Below are positions 42,634 through 50,517 of a stretch of 64,000 bases of DNA, piece after piece; position 1 is the first letter of the stretch; every line of letters begins with the position of its first letter. Position numbers and translations under genes: made by a program. Origin of the DNA: Demequina gelatinilytica (GTDB taxonomy: Bacteria; Actinomycetota; Actinomycetes; Actinomycetales; Demequinaceae). The notes under the pieces were generated by a model. It saw nothing but the letters and a program-made list of their open reading frames with translations, was not told where the DNA came from and searched no databases. The stretch is taken from contig NZ_BBLV01000001.1 of the NCBI RefSeq assembly GCF_000971115.1, positions 62,001 through 126,000 of the forward strand, given 5' to 3'.

Positions 42634-44208
42634 AGTGTGCCCTGATGATGTTTCGCCTGGATTGCGCAGCGCGGCCTCGAGCGCGAGCCCCAGGTCGATC
42701 AGCGCAAGCTCCGAGCCGACCGGACCCACCAGGCACATCCCGACCGGCCCATCAGGGGTACCGAGCAGCGGCACCGAGAGCCCGGGACGCCCCGTGAGAC
42801 CCGCGATCGCGGTGATGCTGAGCGTCGCGCGACGGCGCGACTCCAGCTCGGCCCCGTCCGCGTCGAGGCGCGGCGCCGCCGATGCGGCCGAGGGCACCAG
42901 GAGCACGCGGTCACCGAGCTCGAGGTCGAGCCGGGCGGCAAGGAGCCCCGCATCGGCGACCGCATCGGCCTCCTGGTCCTCCGTGACGCTCCTGGCGAAG
43001 TCGAAGCGGTCCTGCACATCGGGCGCCAGCGCGCCCGGGTGCGCCTCGACCCAGGCGCCGTCCGCCCTCCACGCCTCGGCGGACTGGGTGAGGCGGAAGG
43101 CGAGCAGGAGGTCGTCGAGCGCCGGGACGTCGACGGGCGAGACGTGGAGGCCCGCGCCGGCGAGCGTGCCGAGCGCCCGGTCGAACGCGTCCCGCACGCC
43201 TGCCGCGCACGACATCATCACGGCGGGCGCGGCCAGGTACGAGGCCGCCGGCGCGACGGCGGGACGGCCTGCGAGCCCGACCTCGGCGACACGGCGCATC
43301 GTGCCGCCGTCGCGCGTGAGCCAGCCGGCGGTGTCGTACCGCGGGGCGAGGGGCGCGACCCGGTCGAGGCTCACCGCACCGTGGGAGGGCCGCAGCCCCC
43401 ACAGCCCCTGGTACGACGCCGGCACCCGGATGGAGCCCGCGGTGTCGGTGCCGAGACCGATGCTCGCCTGACCCGCTGCGACGGCCGATGCCGGCCCCGA
43501 GCTCGATCCCCCGGGGATCGCACCCGGCACGGCGCCGTTGGGCGGCGTCCCATAGTCGGGGTTGAGGCCGGCGATCGAGTACGCGAACTGATCCGTCTGC
43601 GCGATCCCGAGGACATCGGCACCCGCATCGAGCAGCGCCTGGACCGCAGGCGCTGTCTCCGGCTCGAGGGGCGCCTCGGCGAGATACGCCTTCACGCCCA
43701 CACCGATGCGCTGGCCCGCGATCGCGAACAGGTCCTTGACCGCGACGGTCTCGCCCGCGAGCGGTCCGCCGGGCGTGCCCGCGACCAGCGGCGCCCCTGC
43801 GACACGCCAGATCCGGGCATCGAGGGCCGGCGCAGGCGCGGTGACATGGGCGGCGGCGATGCGCCACGCGCCGTCGGGACCCCGCCTCCACAGCTGCGTC
43901 ACCAGTCCCCGCCCGCCGCCCGCCGGGGCGTTGACGGTGGTGACGTGCGCGGCATCGTCGCCGGCGAGATGGATCCGCATCTCGTCGAGCCCGCGCGCGC
44001 CCGCACCACCGCGGCGCGCCCGGAAGCCCGTGATCCGCTCGTGCCCCACGAGCAGACCCGCGCGATCTCCGCGCAACGTCGAGCCGCCGGGCTCGAAGGC
44101 GGCGGCGAGCGCGTCCAGATCGTCGTCCGCGAGCGCCGCCTCGTACGCGAGCACGGCCTCGACCAGCCCCTCCGGAGCCGCCGCTCCCCCCTCGACCACG
44201 ATGTTCAT
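42628..44208 (-). CDS. Fusion of AtzH/HpxZ-like domain and amidase-signature hydrolase
   Basis: A 526-residue protein. Residues 1-128 are an NTF2-like DUF3225 (AtzH/HpxZ) domain (FEPGGSTLRGDRAGLLVGHE; GLVTQLWRRGPDGAWRIAAA). Residues 140-526 are an amidase with Lys158, the GGSSSGPASA run near 234-242 and Ser259 of TDTAGSIRVPA as the Ser-cisSer-Lys triad. In Klebsiella the hpx cluster encodes HpxY (amidase) and HpxZ (DUF3225) separately for oxalurate use; here they are one chain. Placed between fmdA and pucG with coupled translation, it may hydrolyse oxalurate. That role is inference. Confidence 0.8.
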   Translation of the reverse strand: MNIVVEGGAAAPEGLVEAVLAYEAALADDDLDALAAAFEPGGSTLRGDRAGLLVGHERITGFRARRGGAGARGLDEMRIHLAGDDAAHVTTVNAPAGGGRGLVTQLWRRGPDGAWRIAAAHVTAPAPALDARIWRVAGAPLVAGTPGGPLAGETVAVKDLFAIAGQRIGVGVKAYLAEAPLEPETAPAVQALLDAGADVLGIAQTDQFAYSIAGLNPDYGTPPNGAVPGAIPGGSSSGPASAVAAGQASIGLGTDTAGSIRVPASYQGLWGLRPSHGAVSLDRVAPLAPRYDTAGWLTRDGGTMRRVAEVGLAGRPAVAPAASYLAAPAVMMSCAAGVRDAFDRALGTLAGAGLHVSPVDVPALDDLLLAFRLTQSAEAWRADGAWVEAHPGALAPDVQDRFDFARSVTEDQEADAVADAGLLAARLDLELGDRVLLVPSAASAAPRLDADGAELESRRRATLSITAIAGLTGRPGLSVPLLGTPDGPVGMCLVGPVGSELALIDLGLALEAALRNPGETSSGHTV

Positions 44209-45293
44209 CTGACCTCCTCGAAGTCGGCGCGCCGGATGCGGGCGTGGACGCCTGTGACCAGGTCCACCACCTGCGAGATCTCGAAGTCCGTGGCGGCGGA
44301 CAGGTACGCGTACGCGAGGTGCGGCGCCATCCCGTACCGGGCGCCCAGCAACGCGATCGCCTGGCGCACGCACGCCCGCATCGCCTCGTCCAGGTCCGCG
44401 TCGAGCCCGGTCGGCATGAGGTGCGTCGCATCGGCCGCGAGCGGTGTCGCCAAGGCGCCGAACTCGCGCGCGGCCGCGTCCGCATCGAGGACGTCGAGCC
44501 GGATGCGCACCCGCAGCGACGCCTCGAGCGCCGTGAGCGCGACCTCGCCGTTGCCCTGGGCGAAGTGCGGATCGCCCACGTACGCGAGCGCGCCCTCGAC
44601 CTGGACCGGGATATGAAGCGTCGCGCCGGCCGTGAGATGGCGGATGTCGATGTTGCCGCCGTGCGGCCCCGGCGGCACCGAGTGGGCCCGCTCGGGGGTG
44701 TCGGTCGCGACGCCCATGATCCCCAGGAAGGGCGCGAGCGGGAAGCTCACGGAACGCTCGCCGCCCTCGGTCAGGGGCAGGCGGCCGCGCCACTCGCCGG
44801 AGGAGTCGGGCGCGATCGGGGTGAACACCGAGACGTCGTCCGGCCCGGCAGGCATCTCGCCGGGCAGGGCACCGCGGCCGTGGCGGTTCGAGATCACGCC
44901 GTAGGGCACGCGCGGGGTCGCGTCGAGCAGCGTGATCGCGAGCAGGTCCCCCGGACGTGCGCCACGCACATCGATGGGCCCGGTCACCACGTGCGGACCG
45001 TCGCCCTCGGCCCGCGAGCGGCTCGCCGCGATCGCGACCGCGTCCTCGAGCACGTCCTGCGGCGCGACGCCATGGCGGGCGAAGAAGGCGAGCGGATCCG
45101 ACCCCTGATCCGGGAGCAGGCCCTCGTGGCTCACGGTGTCGACCACCACCTCGGCACCGGGGTCCACCGTCAGGACGGGGGCATCGTCGCGCGCGGGAAG
45201 CCTTCCCCAGTACACCTGCGCAGGGTCCGCGGCGAGGTACGGGGACCCGTCCACGCCTCGACCCGGCTGCAGTGTCCCCTGGTAGTCCCCCAT
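44205..45293 (-). CDS. Acetamidase/formamidase (FmdA/AmdA) family amidase
   Basis: A 362-residue metal-dependent amidase of the FmdA_AmdA family. Markers: VVDTVSHEG near 50, VTGPIDVRGARPGDLLAITL near 103, PPGPHGGNIDIRHLTAG and GDPHFAQGNGEV (metal site), and the C-terminal CVRQAIALLGARYGM. Known members hydrolyse formamide or acetamide. The ATG at 45293 has a GAGGGG site and its stop overlaps the amidase-fusion start (ATGA). In this operon a small amide such as oxamate is an attractive but untested substrate. Confidence 0.86.
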   Translation of the reverse strand: MGDYQGTLQPGRGVDGSPYLAADPAQVYWGRLPARDDAPVLTVDPGAEVVVDTVSHEGLLPDQGSDPLAFFARHGVAPQDVLEDAVAIAASRSRAEGDGPHVVTGPIDVRGARPGDLLAITLLDATPRVPYGVISNRHGRGALPGEMPAGPDDVSVFTPIAPDSSGEWRGRLPLTEGGERSVSFPLAPFLGIMGVATDTPERAHSVPPGPHGGNIDIRHLTAGATLHIPVQVEGALAYVGDPHFAQGNGEVALTALEASLRVRIRLDVLDADAAAREFGALATPLAADATHLMPTGLDADLDEAMRACVRQAIALLGARYGMAPHLAYAYLSAATDFEISQVVDLVTGVHARIRRADFEEVR

Positions 45294-45329
45294 GCGGTGT
45301 CCCCTCGGTGGCCGTTCCACGCCGTGCCC

Positions 45330-45348
45330 TAGTCTTGGGCCGAGACTA
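45330..45348. promoter_or_regulatory. Inverted repeat between divergent fmdA-like and DUF1275 genes
   Basis: TAGTCT (45330-45335) and AGACTA (45343-45348) are separated by 7 bases. Each arm also reads TAGTCT outward, which is -10-like, so the dyad could be two facing promoters or an operator 36 bases before the amidase start. Confidence 0.45.
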
Positions 45349-45406
45349 CAGCCGCCCCGCGTCGCATCCTCGGATCCCGACCGGGGCCGTCCCCATCGGA
45401 GGTCCC

Positions 45407-46111
45407 GTGCTCGACCGCATGCGCCGCAACCCCGCGAGCGCCCATCTGGGCCTCATGCTCGCGCTCACGTTCTCGACCGGCATCATCGACGCCGTCGGCT
45501 ACCTGGGGCTCGACCGCGTGTTCACGGGCAACATGACGGGCAACGTGGTCATCCTCGGCATGGGTCTCGCGGGCGACACCGGCCTGCCGGTCGTCGGCCC
45601 TCTGATCGCGCTGGCCGCCTTCATGGGCGGCGCCGCCGCCGGGGGCCGGGCGCTGCGTGGCGCCGAGGCCGCGTGGACCGCTCGCCACACGGTGCTCTTC
45701 GGTGCGGTCGGGCTCGTGATCGCGGCGGCCGCGGTGCCGGCCTCGCTGCTCGAGCCCGATGAGACCGCGCTGCAGTACGCGATCACCGCGGCGCTGGGTC
45801 TCGCGATGGGCTGCCAGGCCGCAGCGGCCCGCCACGTCGCGGTCAAGGACGTCACCACGGTGGTGGTGACGTCGACCATCACGGGGCTGGCCTCGGACTC
45901 GGTCCTCGGGTCCGGCGGCGGGCAGCCGTGGAAGCGCCGCGCCGGCGCGATCGTGCTCATCGGCGCCGGCGCGCTCACCGGCGCGCTGCTGCTCAAGGCG
46001 CACATCGGGCTCGGGATGGCGCTGTCCGCGATCCTCACCCTCGTGGTGGCATGGCTCGGCCATGTCTCGCACCCGAGCCGGCTCGCCCGCCTGCCGTACG
46101 ACCAGGACTGA
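45407..46111 (+). CDS. DUF1275 (YoaK-type) membrane protein
   Basis: A 234-residue protein with six predicted helices. The N-terminal TFSTGIIDAVGYLGLDRVF, then FTGNMTGNVV, is the DUF1275 signature; AAARHVAVKDVTTVVVTSTI is its second conserved block. Function is unknown. GTG at 45407 follows GGAGG by 4 bases. It is divergent from the purine amidase operon and may share regulation, but nothing else links it to purines. Confidence 0.85.
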   Translation: MLDRMRRNPASAHLGLMLALTFSTGIIDAVGYLGLDRVFTGNMTGNVVILGMGLAGDTGLPVVGPLIALAAFMGGAAAGGRALRGAEAAWTARHTVLFGAVGLVIAAAAVPASLLEPDETALQYAITAALGLAMGCQAAAARHVAVKDVTTVVVTSTITGLASDSVLGSGGGQPWKRRAGAIVLIGAGALTGALLLKAHIGLGMALSAILTLVVAWLGHVSHPSRLARLPYDQD

Positions 46112-46143
46112 GAAACACCTCCTTACCAGGACGAAGAATCAGA

Positions 46144-46173
46144 CTTGAGCCTTTGGCGCTCAAGTCTTATCCT
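46144..46173 (+). promoter_or_regulatory. HspR operator (HAIR) overlapping the hsp20 promoter
   Basis: CTTGAGC-N7-GCTCAAG (46144-46164) matches the HspR-associated inverted repeat CTTGAGT-N7-ACTCAAG with one symmetrical change. It overlaps a -35 TTGAGC (46145-46150), with 17 bases to the -10 TATCCT (46168-46173). HspR binding would block the promoter until heat stress. The leader to the ATG is about 75 bases. Confidence 0.85.
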
Positions 46174-46252
46174 GGCCTTGGAGCGCCACCGAGCGCTCGC
46201 CCGTAAGGGCGCCAACCCTTCCGGGCCACCCATCCTTGAAGGAGGTCAGATC

Positions 46253-46699
46253 ATGGCACGAGAGGTTCTTCGTCGTTCGGTTCCGGCCGCTGCCGCGAGC
46301 CCGTGGCCGGACGATTTCCAGCGCATCGTCCAGCAGTTCTTCGGCGACACCGACACGTCGCTCGCGGGAGCCTTCTCCCCCGCCCTCGACGTCGAGGAGA
46401 CCGAGGACGGCTTCACCATGCACATCGAGCTGCCGGGCGTGAAGCCCGAGGAGGTCGACGTCTCGCTCGAGGAGAACGTGCTCACCGTGTCCGGCAAGCG
46501 CGACTTCTACGACGAGAAGGACGTCGAGGGCTTCCGTCGCGTCGAGCGCCGCTTCGGGAGCTTCCACCGCGCCGTCCGGCTGCCCGACCGCGTGGACCCC
46601 GACCAGGTCGCCGCGACCTACAAGGACGGCCTGCTCACGGTCACGGTCGCCAAGTCCGAGGCCGCGAAGCCGCGCCGCATCCAGGTCAGCACCGACTGA
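46253..46699 (+). CDS. Hsp20/alpha-crystallin small heat-shock protein
   Basis: A 148-residue ATP-independent holdase. The alpha-crystallin domain runs from about residue 42 to 142: SPALDVEETEDGFTMHIELP, VKPEEVDVSLEENVLTVSGK, and the dimer strand YKDGLLTVTVAK (the family's GVLTV-like motif). The strong GAAGGAGGTCA ribosome site and upstream HAIR element indicate HspR-controlled heat induction. Confidence 0.95.
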   Translation: MAREVLRRSVPAAAASPWPDDFQRIVQQFFGDTDTSLAGAFSPALDVEETEDGFTMHIELPGVKPEEVDVSLEENVLTVSGKRDFYDEKDVEGFRRVERRFGSFHRAVRLPDRVDPDQVAATYKDGLLTVTVAKSEAAKPRRIQVSTD

Positions 46700-46707
46700 C
46701 CTTCGCT

Positions 46708-46736
46708 GAGGCCCGGGGGCCACGCTCCCGGGCCTC
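46708..46736 (+). terminator. Terminator of hsp20
   Basis: GAGGCCCGGG (46708-46717) and CCCGGGCCTC (46727-46736) form a perfect 10-base stem with a 9-base loop, 8 bases after the stop. The rest of the 147-base gap to the next gene shows nothing else I can identify. Confidence 0.78.
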
Positions 46737-46846
46737 GGCCCGCCGCGGCGCCCGCGGCTGCATCGGCGTCCCGGCGGAGCGGCCCATCGACGATGCGACG
46801 CCGCCCATGGCCGGGCGCACGGGCGACCGCTCCATCGAGCAGGCCG

Positions 46847-47440
46847 TCACCCGACGATCTCGTCGTGCGCGTGCGCCCCGTAGAACTCGCTCTGGCTGCG
46901 CAGGATCTCGCGCATGGTCGACTCGCGCTCCATGCCGTACACCGTGCCGGTGAAGTCGAGGTCCTGCTGGATCGCCCAGACCTCCTCGTGCTTCTCGGGC
47001 GGGAGCATCGACGCGGGAGAGCCGACCGCGATCCACCCGATCGGCACGATGGTGCCCTTCGCGAGCGTCGTGTTGACCTGCACCACGCCACGGATCCGGA
47101 CCTCGCATCCGGACTCGATCACCGCGCCGGGGAAGATCGCGGCGCCCGTCGCGAGGAAGCACTCGTCCCCGACCCGCGCGCCGTTGAGGTGGACGTGAGG
47201 GCCGATCACCACCGCGTCGCCGATCTCGACATCGTGCCCCGCGCGCGCCTTCACCACCGCGTTCTCCATGACCACCACGTCGGAGCCGACCGCGATCCGG
47301 CCGTTCTCCGCGGTGAGCACGGCGCCGTGGAGGATGCGCACCCCTGGACCGAGCGTCACATCCCCGGAGACCACCGCCGTGGGGGCGACGGTCGCGGTGG
47401 GGTCGATGACGGGCGTCTTGCCGAGGTGTCTGACGATCAT
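46847..47440 (-). CDS. Gamma-carbonic-anhydrase-like hexapeptide-repeat protein
   Basis: A 197-residue left-handed beta-helix protein. Hexapeptide turns run from about residue 14 to 130 (IDPTATVAPTAVVSGDVTLG; GDAVVIGPHVHLNGARVG). A His is kept at the second metal position (GPHVHLNG), but the classical GHxxxxH is replaced by AGHDVEIG, so the zinc site may be incomplete. The C-terminal helix packs against the prism. It may be an acyltransferase-like or CaiE/PaaY-type protein instead of an active anhydrase. It lies downstream of the SDR gene, past two hairpins. Confidence 0.75.
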   Translation of the reverse strand: MIVRHLGKTPVIDPTATVAPTAVVSGDVTLGPGVRILHGAVLTAENGRIAVGSDVVVMENAVVKARAGHDVEIGDAVVIGPHVHLNGARVGDECFLATGAAIFPGAVIESGCEVRIRGVVQVNTTLAKGTIVPIGWIAVGSPASMLPPEKHEEVWAIQQDLDFTGTVYGMERESTMREILRSQSEFYGAHAHDEIVG

Positions 47441-47476
47441 GCCGACCATCGTAGGTACCTGCCCCGACACGCAACA

Positions 47477-47542
47477 GGGGCCCGGGGCTCGCGCCCCGGA
47501 CCCCCGCTCCCTCTCAGCGTGGCCCCGGTCCGGTCGGACCGG
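47477..47542 (-). terminator. Two hairpins downstream of the SDR gene
   Basis: First hairpin: CCGGTCC/GGACCGG (47525-47531 and 47536-47542) with a 4-base loop. Second: a 12-base stem with one mismatch (47477-47488 and 47493-47504) around TCGC. Both fall between the SDR stop and the carbonic-anhydrase-like start on the minus strand. Confidence 0.65.
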
Positions 47543-47557
47543 CCGCACGTTTGCCTG

Positions 47558-48622
47558 TCAGGCGGCGGACCAGCCGCCGTCGGACGGGAGGATCGCGCCG
47601 TTGAGGTTCACGCCGTCGTCCGACAGCAGGAACGTGATCGACGCCGCGAGCTGCTCGGCGGCCACCGGCGTGGGCAGCACCGCCATCGCGGTGGTGATGC
47701 GGTCCTGCGCGAGCGGAGAGTCGAACCGCGCCTCGATGTTGGTGATGACCGGGCCGGGGGCGACCGCGTTGACGCGGATGCCCGACGGGCCGTAGAGGAA
47801 CGCGGTGCTCTTGGTCATGCCGACCACCGCGTGCTTGGAGGCGGTGTAGGCGACACCCGCCGCCGAGCCGCGCAGCCCCGCCTCCGAGGCGACGTTGACG
47901 ATCGAGCCCGCGCCCGCCTCGAGCATGCGCGGCAGCACCGCGCGCGACAGCCGCATCACGCCCTCGACGTTGACCGCGAACACGCGCGACCAGACGTCGT
48001 CCGAGACGTCATGGAGCCCGGTCATGTTGTCCATGATCCCGGCGACGTTCGCGAGCGCGTCGATGCGGTCGCCCGCGGCGTCGAGCACGCGCGCGATGTC
48101 CGCCTCCTGGGTGACGTCCGCGGTGACCGTGGTGATGTCGAGCCCGTCGAGCTCGGCGGCGAAGCCCTTGAGGCGCTCCTCCGAGATGTCGAGCGCGATG
48201 ACACGACCGCCCTCGCGGGCGACGCGTGCCGCGGTGGCGCGCCCGATGCCCGAGCCCGCACCGGTGACCACCACGGTCTTGCCGGTGAAGCGGCCGTCGG
48301 TGATCCGCTCCTCCCACTCGGGGGCCTCGGCCGGGGCGGGAGGCTCGACGGCCGCCTCGGGAGCAGGAGCGGCAGGGAGGGACGATGCCGCGGGGTCCGC
48401 GGCGCGGCGCGCGGTCTCCGCGATGAGACCGTCGAGCAGCTCCTGGCTGAAGCGGCCGCCCGAGATCTTGACGAGCTTGTTCATCGAGAAGCGCTTGACA
48501 GGCGCGAGGGTGCGCTCGGACTGGCCGGCCTCGGCGAGCATCTCGCGCATCACCTCGCCCGCGACGGGGTGGGCGAGCCAGTCGGCGACCTTGGTGTCTC
48601 CGGTGGGAAGGGTGGTGGGCAT
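47558..48622 (-). CDS. SDR oxidoreductase with an N-terminal helical extension
   Basis: A 354-residue protein. The C-terminal 250 residues are a classical SDR: VTGAGSGIGRA, NVAG, the catalytic Ser in VNVASEAG and YTASKHAVV. Residues 1-75 form an extra domain (LAHPVAGEVMREMLAEAG; SMNKLVKISGGRFSQELLDG), then a Pro/Ala linker. The extension resembles a small helical module seen at the end of some actinobacterial family-3 glycosidases, as I recall; this is unverified. A palindrome upstream and a divergent TetR gene indicate it is the TetR target. Substrate unknown. Confidence 0.82.
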   Translation of the reverse strand: MPTTLPTGDTKVADWLAHPVAGEVMREMLAEAGQSERTLAPVKRFSMNKLVKISGGRFSQELLDGLIAETARRAADPAASSLPAAPAPEAAVEPPAPAEAPEWEERITDGRFTGKTVVVTGAGSGIGRATAARVAREGGRVIALDISEERLKGFAAELDGLDITTVTADVTQEADIARVLDAAGDRIDALANVAGIMDNMTGLHDVSDDVWSRVFAVNVEGVMRLSRAVLPRMLEAGAGSIVNVASEAGLRGSAAGVAYTASKHAVVGMTKSTAFLYGPSGIRVNAVAPGPVITNIEARFDSPLAQDRITTAMAVLPTPVAAEQLAASITFLLSDDGVNLNGAILPSDGGWSAA

Positions 48623-48805
48623 GACTTCCTCTCAGTGGGGGCTGGAGAGACTGCGCACGGCGCGCGAGGCGTGCGATGCGCGGACGGCTCCGGGGAAAGC
48701 CGAAGGGAGGATGGCCGGATCACCCGGTCCCGGGACGCGGCGCACCTCGCGCGTCGCGCACCCTGCATGGGACAGGCCTCGGCCGACCATGATGCTCCCT
48801 CTGCT

Positions 48806-48825
48806 ACCGGACAACTCTGTCCGGT
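48806..48825. promoter_or_regulatory. Palindromic TetR-type operator
   Basis: ACCGGACA-ACTC-TGTCCGGT is a perfect 8-base dyad with a 4-base centre, midway in the 227-base region between the SDR (minus) and TetR (plus) genes. A TATACA box (48836-48841) 8 bases before the TetR ATG could be a leaderless -10. Confidence 0.72.
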
Positions 48826-48849
48826 GCCCCCAGCCTATACATTCGAGCC

Positions 48850-49398
48850 ATGGTGACCAAGGCGAACCGCGGGCCGAGCGCCGCGGCGGAGAACCGCGCC
48901 GCGCTCGTCGCCGCGGCACGCGACGTGTTCGCGGAGCAGGGGGTCGACGGCCCGATCTCGGCCGTGGCCCGCCGTGCAGGCGTCGGGCAGGCGAGCCTGT
49001 ACCGCCACTTCCCCACGCGCGAGTCCCTCGCGTACGCGGTGTTCGAGGAGAACCTCGACGCGATCGAGGCCCTCGCGGCCGACCCGACGGCGACGCTGCG
49101 CGACGTGACGGACCTCATCACCCATCAGATCGAGGGCAGCGCCGCCGTCATCGCCTTCGCCTCCCGCGACGAGCGCCCAGAGATGCGCGCCCTCGAGCGC
49201 AGGACCGCACGCGCGATCACCGAGAAGGTCGACGCCGCCCGCGCCGAGGGCGTCCTCGCGGAGGGCACCAGCGTCGACGACCTCATGCTCGCGATCGGCA
49301 TGATGTCCTCGCTCGTGCTGGGCCTCCCGGCGGCCGCGCGCCATCCGCGGATCGAGCAGGCCTGGGACCTGCTCATGCGGGGCCTGGGCCCCAGCTGA
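48850..49398 (+). CDS. TetR/AcrR-family repressor
   Basis: A 182-residue regulator. The N-terminal HTH is clear: ALVAAARDVFAEQGVDGPIS, then VARRAGVGQASLYRHFPTRE. The C-terminal helical ligand domain is variable, as usual, and begins AVFEENLDAIEAL. Divergent to the SDR gene with a palindrome in between, it most likely represses both. The effector is unknown. Confidence 0.88.
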   Translation: MVTKANRGPSAAAENRAALVAAARDVFAEQGVDGPISAVARRAGVGQASLYRHFPTRESLAYAVFEENLDAIEALAADPTATLRDVTDLITHQIEGSAAVIAFASRDERPEMRALERRTARAITEKVDAARAEGVLAEGTSVDDLMLAIGMMSSLVLGLPAAARHPRIEQAWDLLMRGLGPS

Positions 49399-49419
49399 GG
49401 CGACGCGCGCCTCCGCCTG

Positions 49420-50436
49420 TCAGGCGGATTCGCGCACCACGAGCTCGAGCGGCATGATCAGCTCGCGAGGCACGCCCTCGTTCCCGCGCAGGACCTCGAT
49501 GAGGGTGTCCGCCATATGCCAGCCCATCTGACGCGACGGCTGCCGCACGGTGGTGAGGCCCACGGCGGTCGACACGGCGGCGGCGCTGTCGTCGAAGCCC
49601 ACGATCGCCAGGTCCTCGGGGATCCGCAGGCCGCGGTCGAGCAGCACCGGGATCGCGCCCGAGGCCATGAGGTCGGAGGCGATGAAGACGCCGTCGACGG
49701 GCTCGCGCCAATCGAGGATCTCGCGCATCGCGTTCGCGCCGCCGAACATCGTGAAGTCGCCGTCGACCACGGGACCCGCGGCCACGCCGGCCGCGTCGAG
49801 CGCTCGCCGCCATCCCGCGAGGCGGTCGAGCGAGCTCTGCATGGTCAGCGGCCCCGCGATGGTGGCGATCCGCCGGCAGCCGCGGTCGATCAGGCGCTGC
49901 GTGGCGATCGCACCGCCCGCGACGTTGTCGACGTCCACCACGTACGTGTCGGAGCCCGCGATCGCGGAGCGCCCGCCGTAGACCACGGGCAGCGACTCGG
50001 TGAGGCGCCGCAGGAACCTGTCGCTCGTGTGGTGCGAGACCACGATCGCCCCGTCGACCGCACCGCCGCCGAGGTAGCGCATCGTCTTCCCGCTCGGGTC
50101 ATGGTTCGCGATCATGAGGTTGAGGACGTAGTCGGAGTCCTCGAGGCGGGCGTCGATGCCCGCCACGATCTCCGCGAAGAAGAGGTCCCCGAAGAAGCGG
50201 TTGACGTCCTCGGGAGCGACCAGCGCGATGGCCTGGGACTGCTGGCTCGCAAGCGAGCGCGCGGCCCGGTTGGGCACGTAGCCCAGCTCCTGCACCGCCT
50301 TGCGGACGGCCTCCGCGATGGGCGGGGAGACCGACGTCGAGCCGTTGACCACGCGCGACACCGTCGCGCGGGAGACGCCGGCACGGGCCGCCACGAGCTC
50401 GAGCGTGGGCGGCGGGGTACGCCCCGGGACGCTCAT
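49420..50436 (-). CDS. LacI-family sugar-responsive repressor
   Basis: A 338-residue regulator. HTH and hinge: TLELVAARAGVSRATVSRVV and AVQELGYVPNRAARSLAS; the rest is a periplasmic-binding-protein-like ligand domain with DVDNVAGGAIATQRLIDRG and DLAIVGFDDS. The start at 50436 is preferred because AAGGAG lies 8 bases upstream. It is downstream of the sugar importer genes on the same strand and probably binds the paired operators at 53862-53890. Confidence 0.9.
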   Translation of the reverse strand: MSVPGRTPPPTLELVAARAGVSRATVSRVVNGSTSVSPPIAEAVRKAVQELGYVPNRAARSLASQQSQAIALVAPEDVNRFFGDLFFAEIVAGIDARLEDSDYVLNLMIANHDPSGKTMRYLGGGAVDGAIVVSHHTSDRFLRRLTESLPVVYGGRSAIAGSDTYVVDVDNVAGGAIATQRLIDRGCRRIATIAGPLTMQSSLDRLAGWRRALDAAGVAAGPVVDGDFTMFGGANAMREILDWREPVDGVFIASDLMASGAIPVLLDRGLRIPEDLAIVGFDDSAAAVSTAVGLTTVRQPSRQMGWHMADTLIEVLRGNEGVPRELIMPLELVVRESA

Positions 50437-50517
50437 GCGAGGCTCCTTGTCGGCGGGCATGGGGCCATCCTTGCGGATGCCGCACCATGCCCGCCGCAGG
50501 CGCGAGGCATGTCGCGC

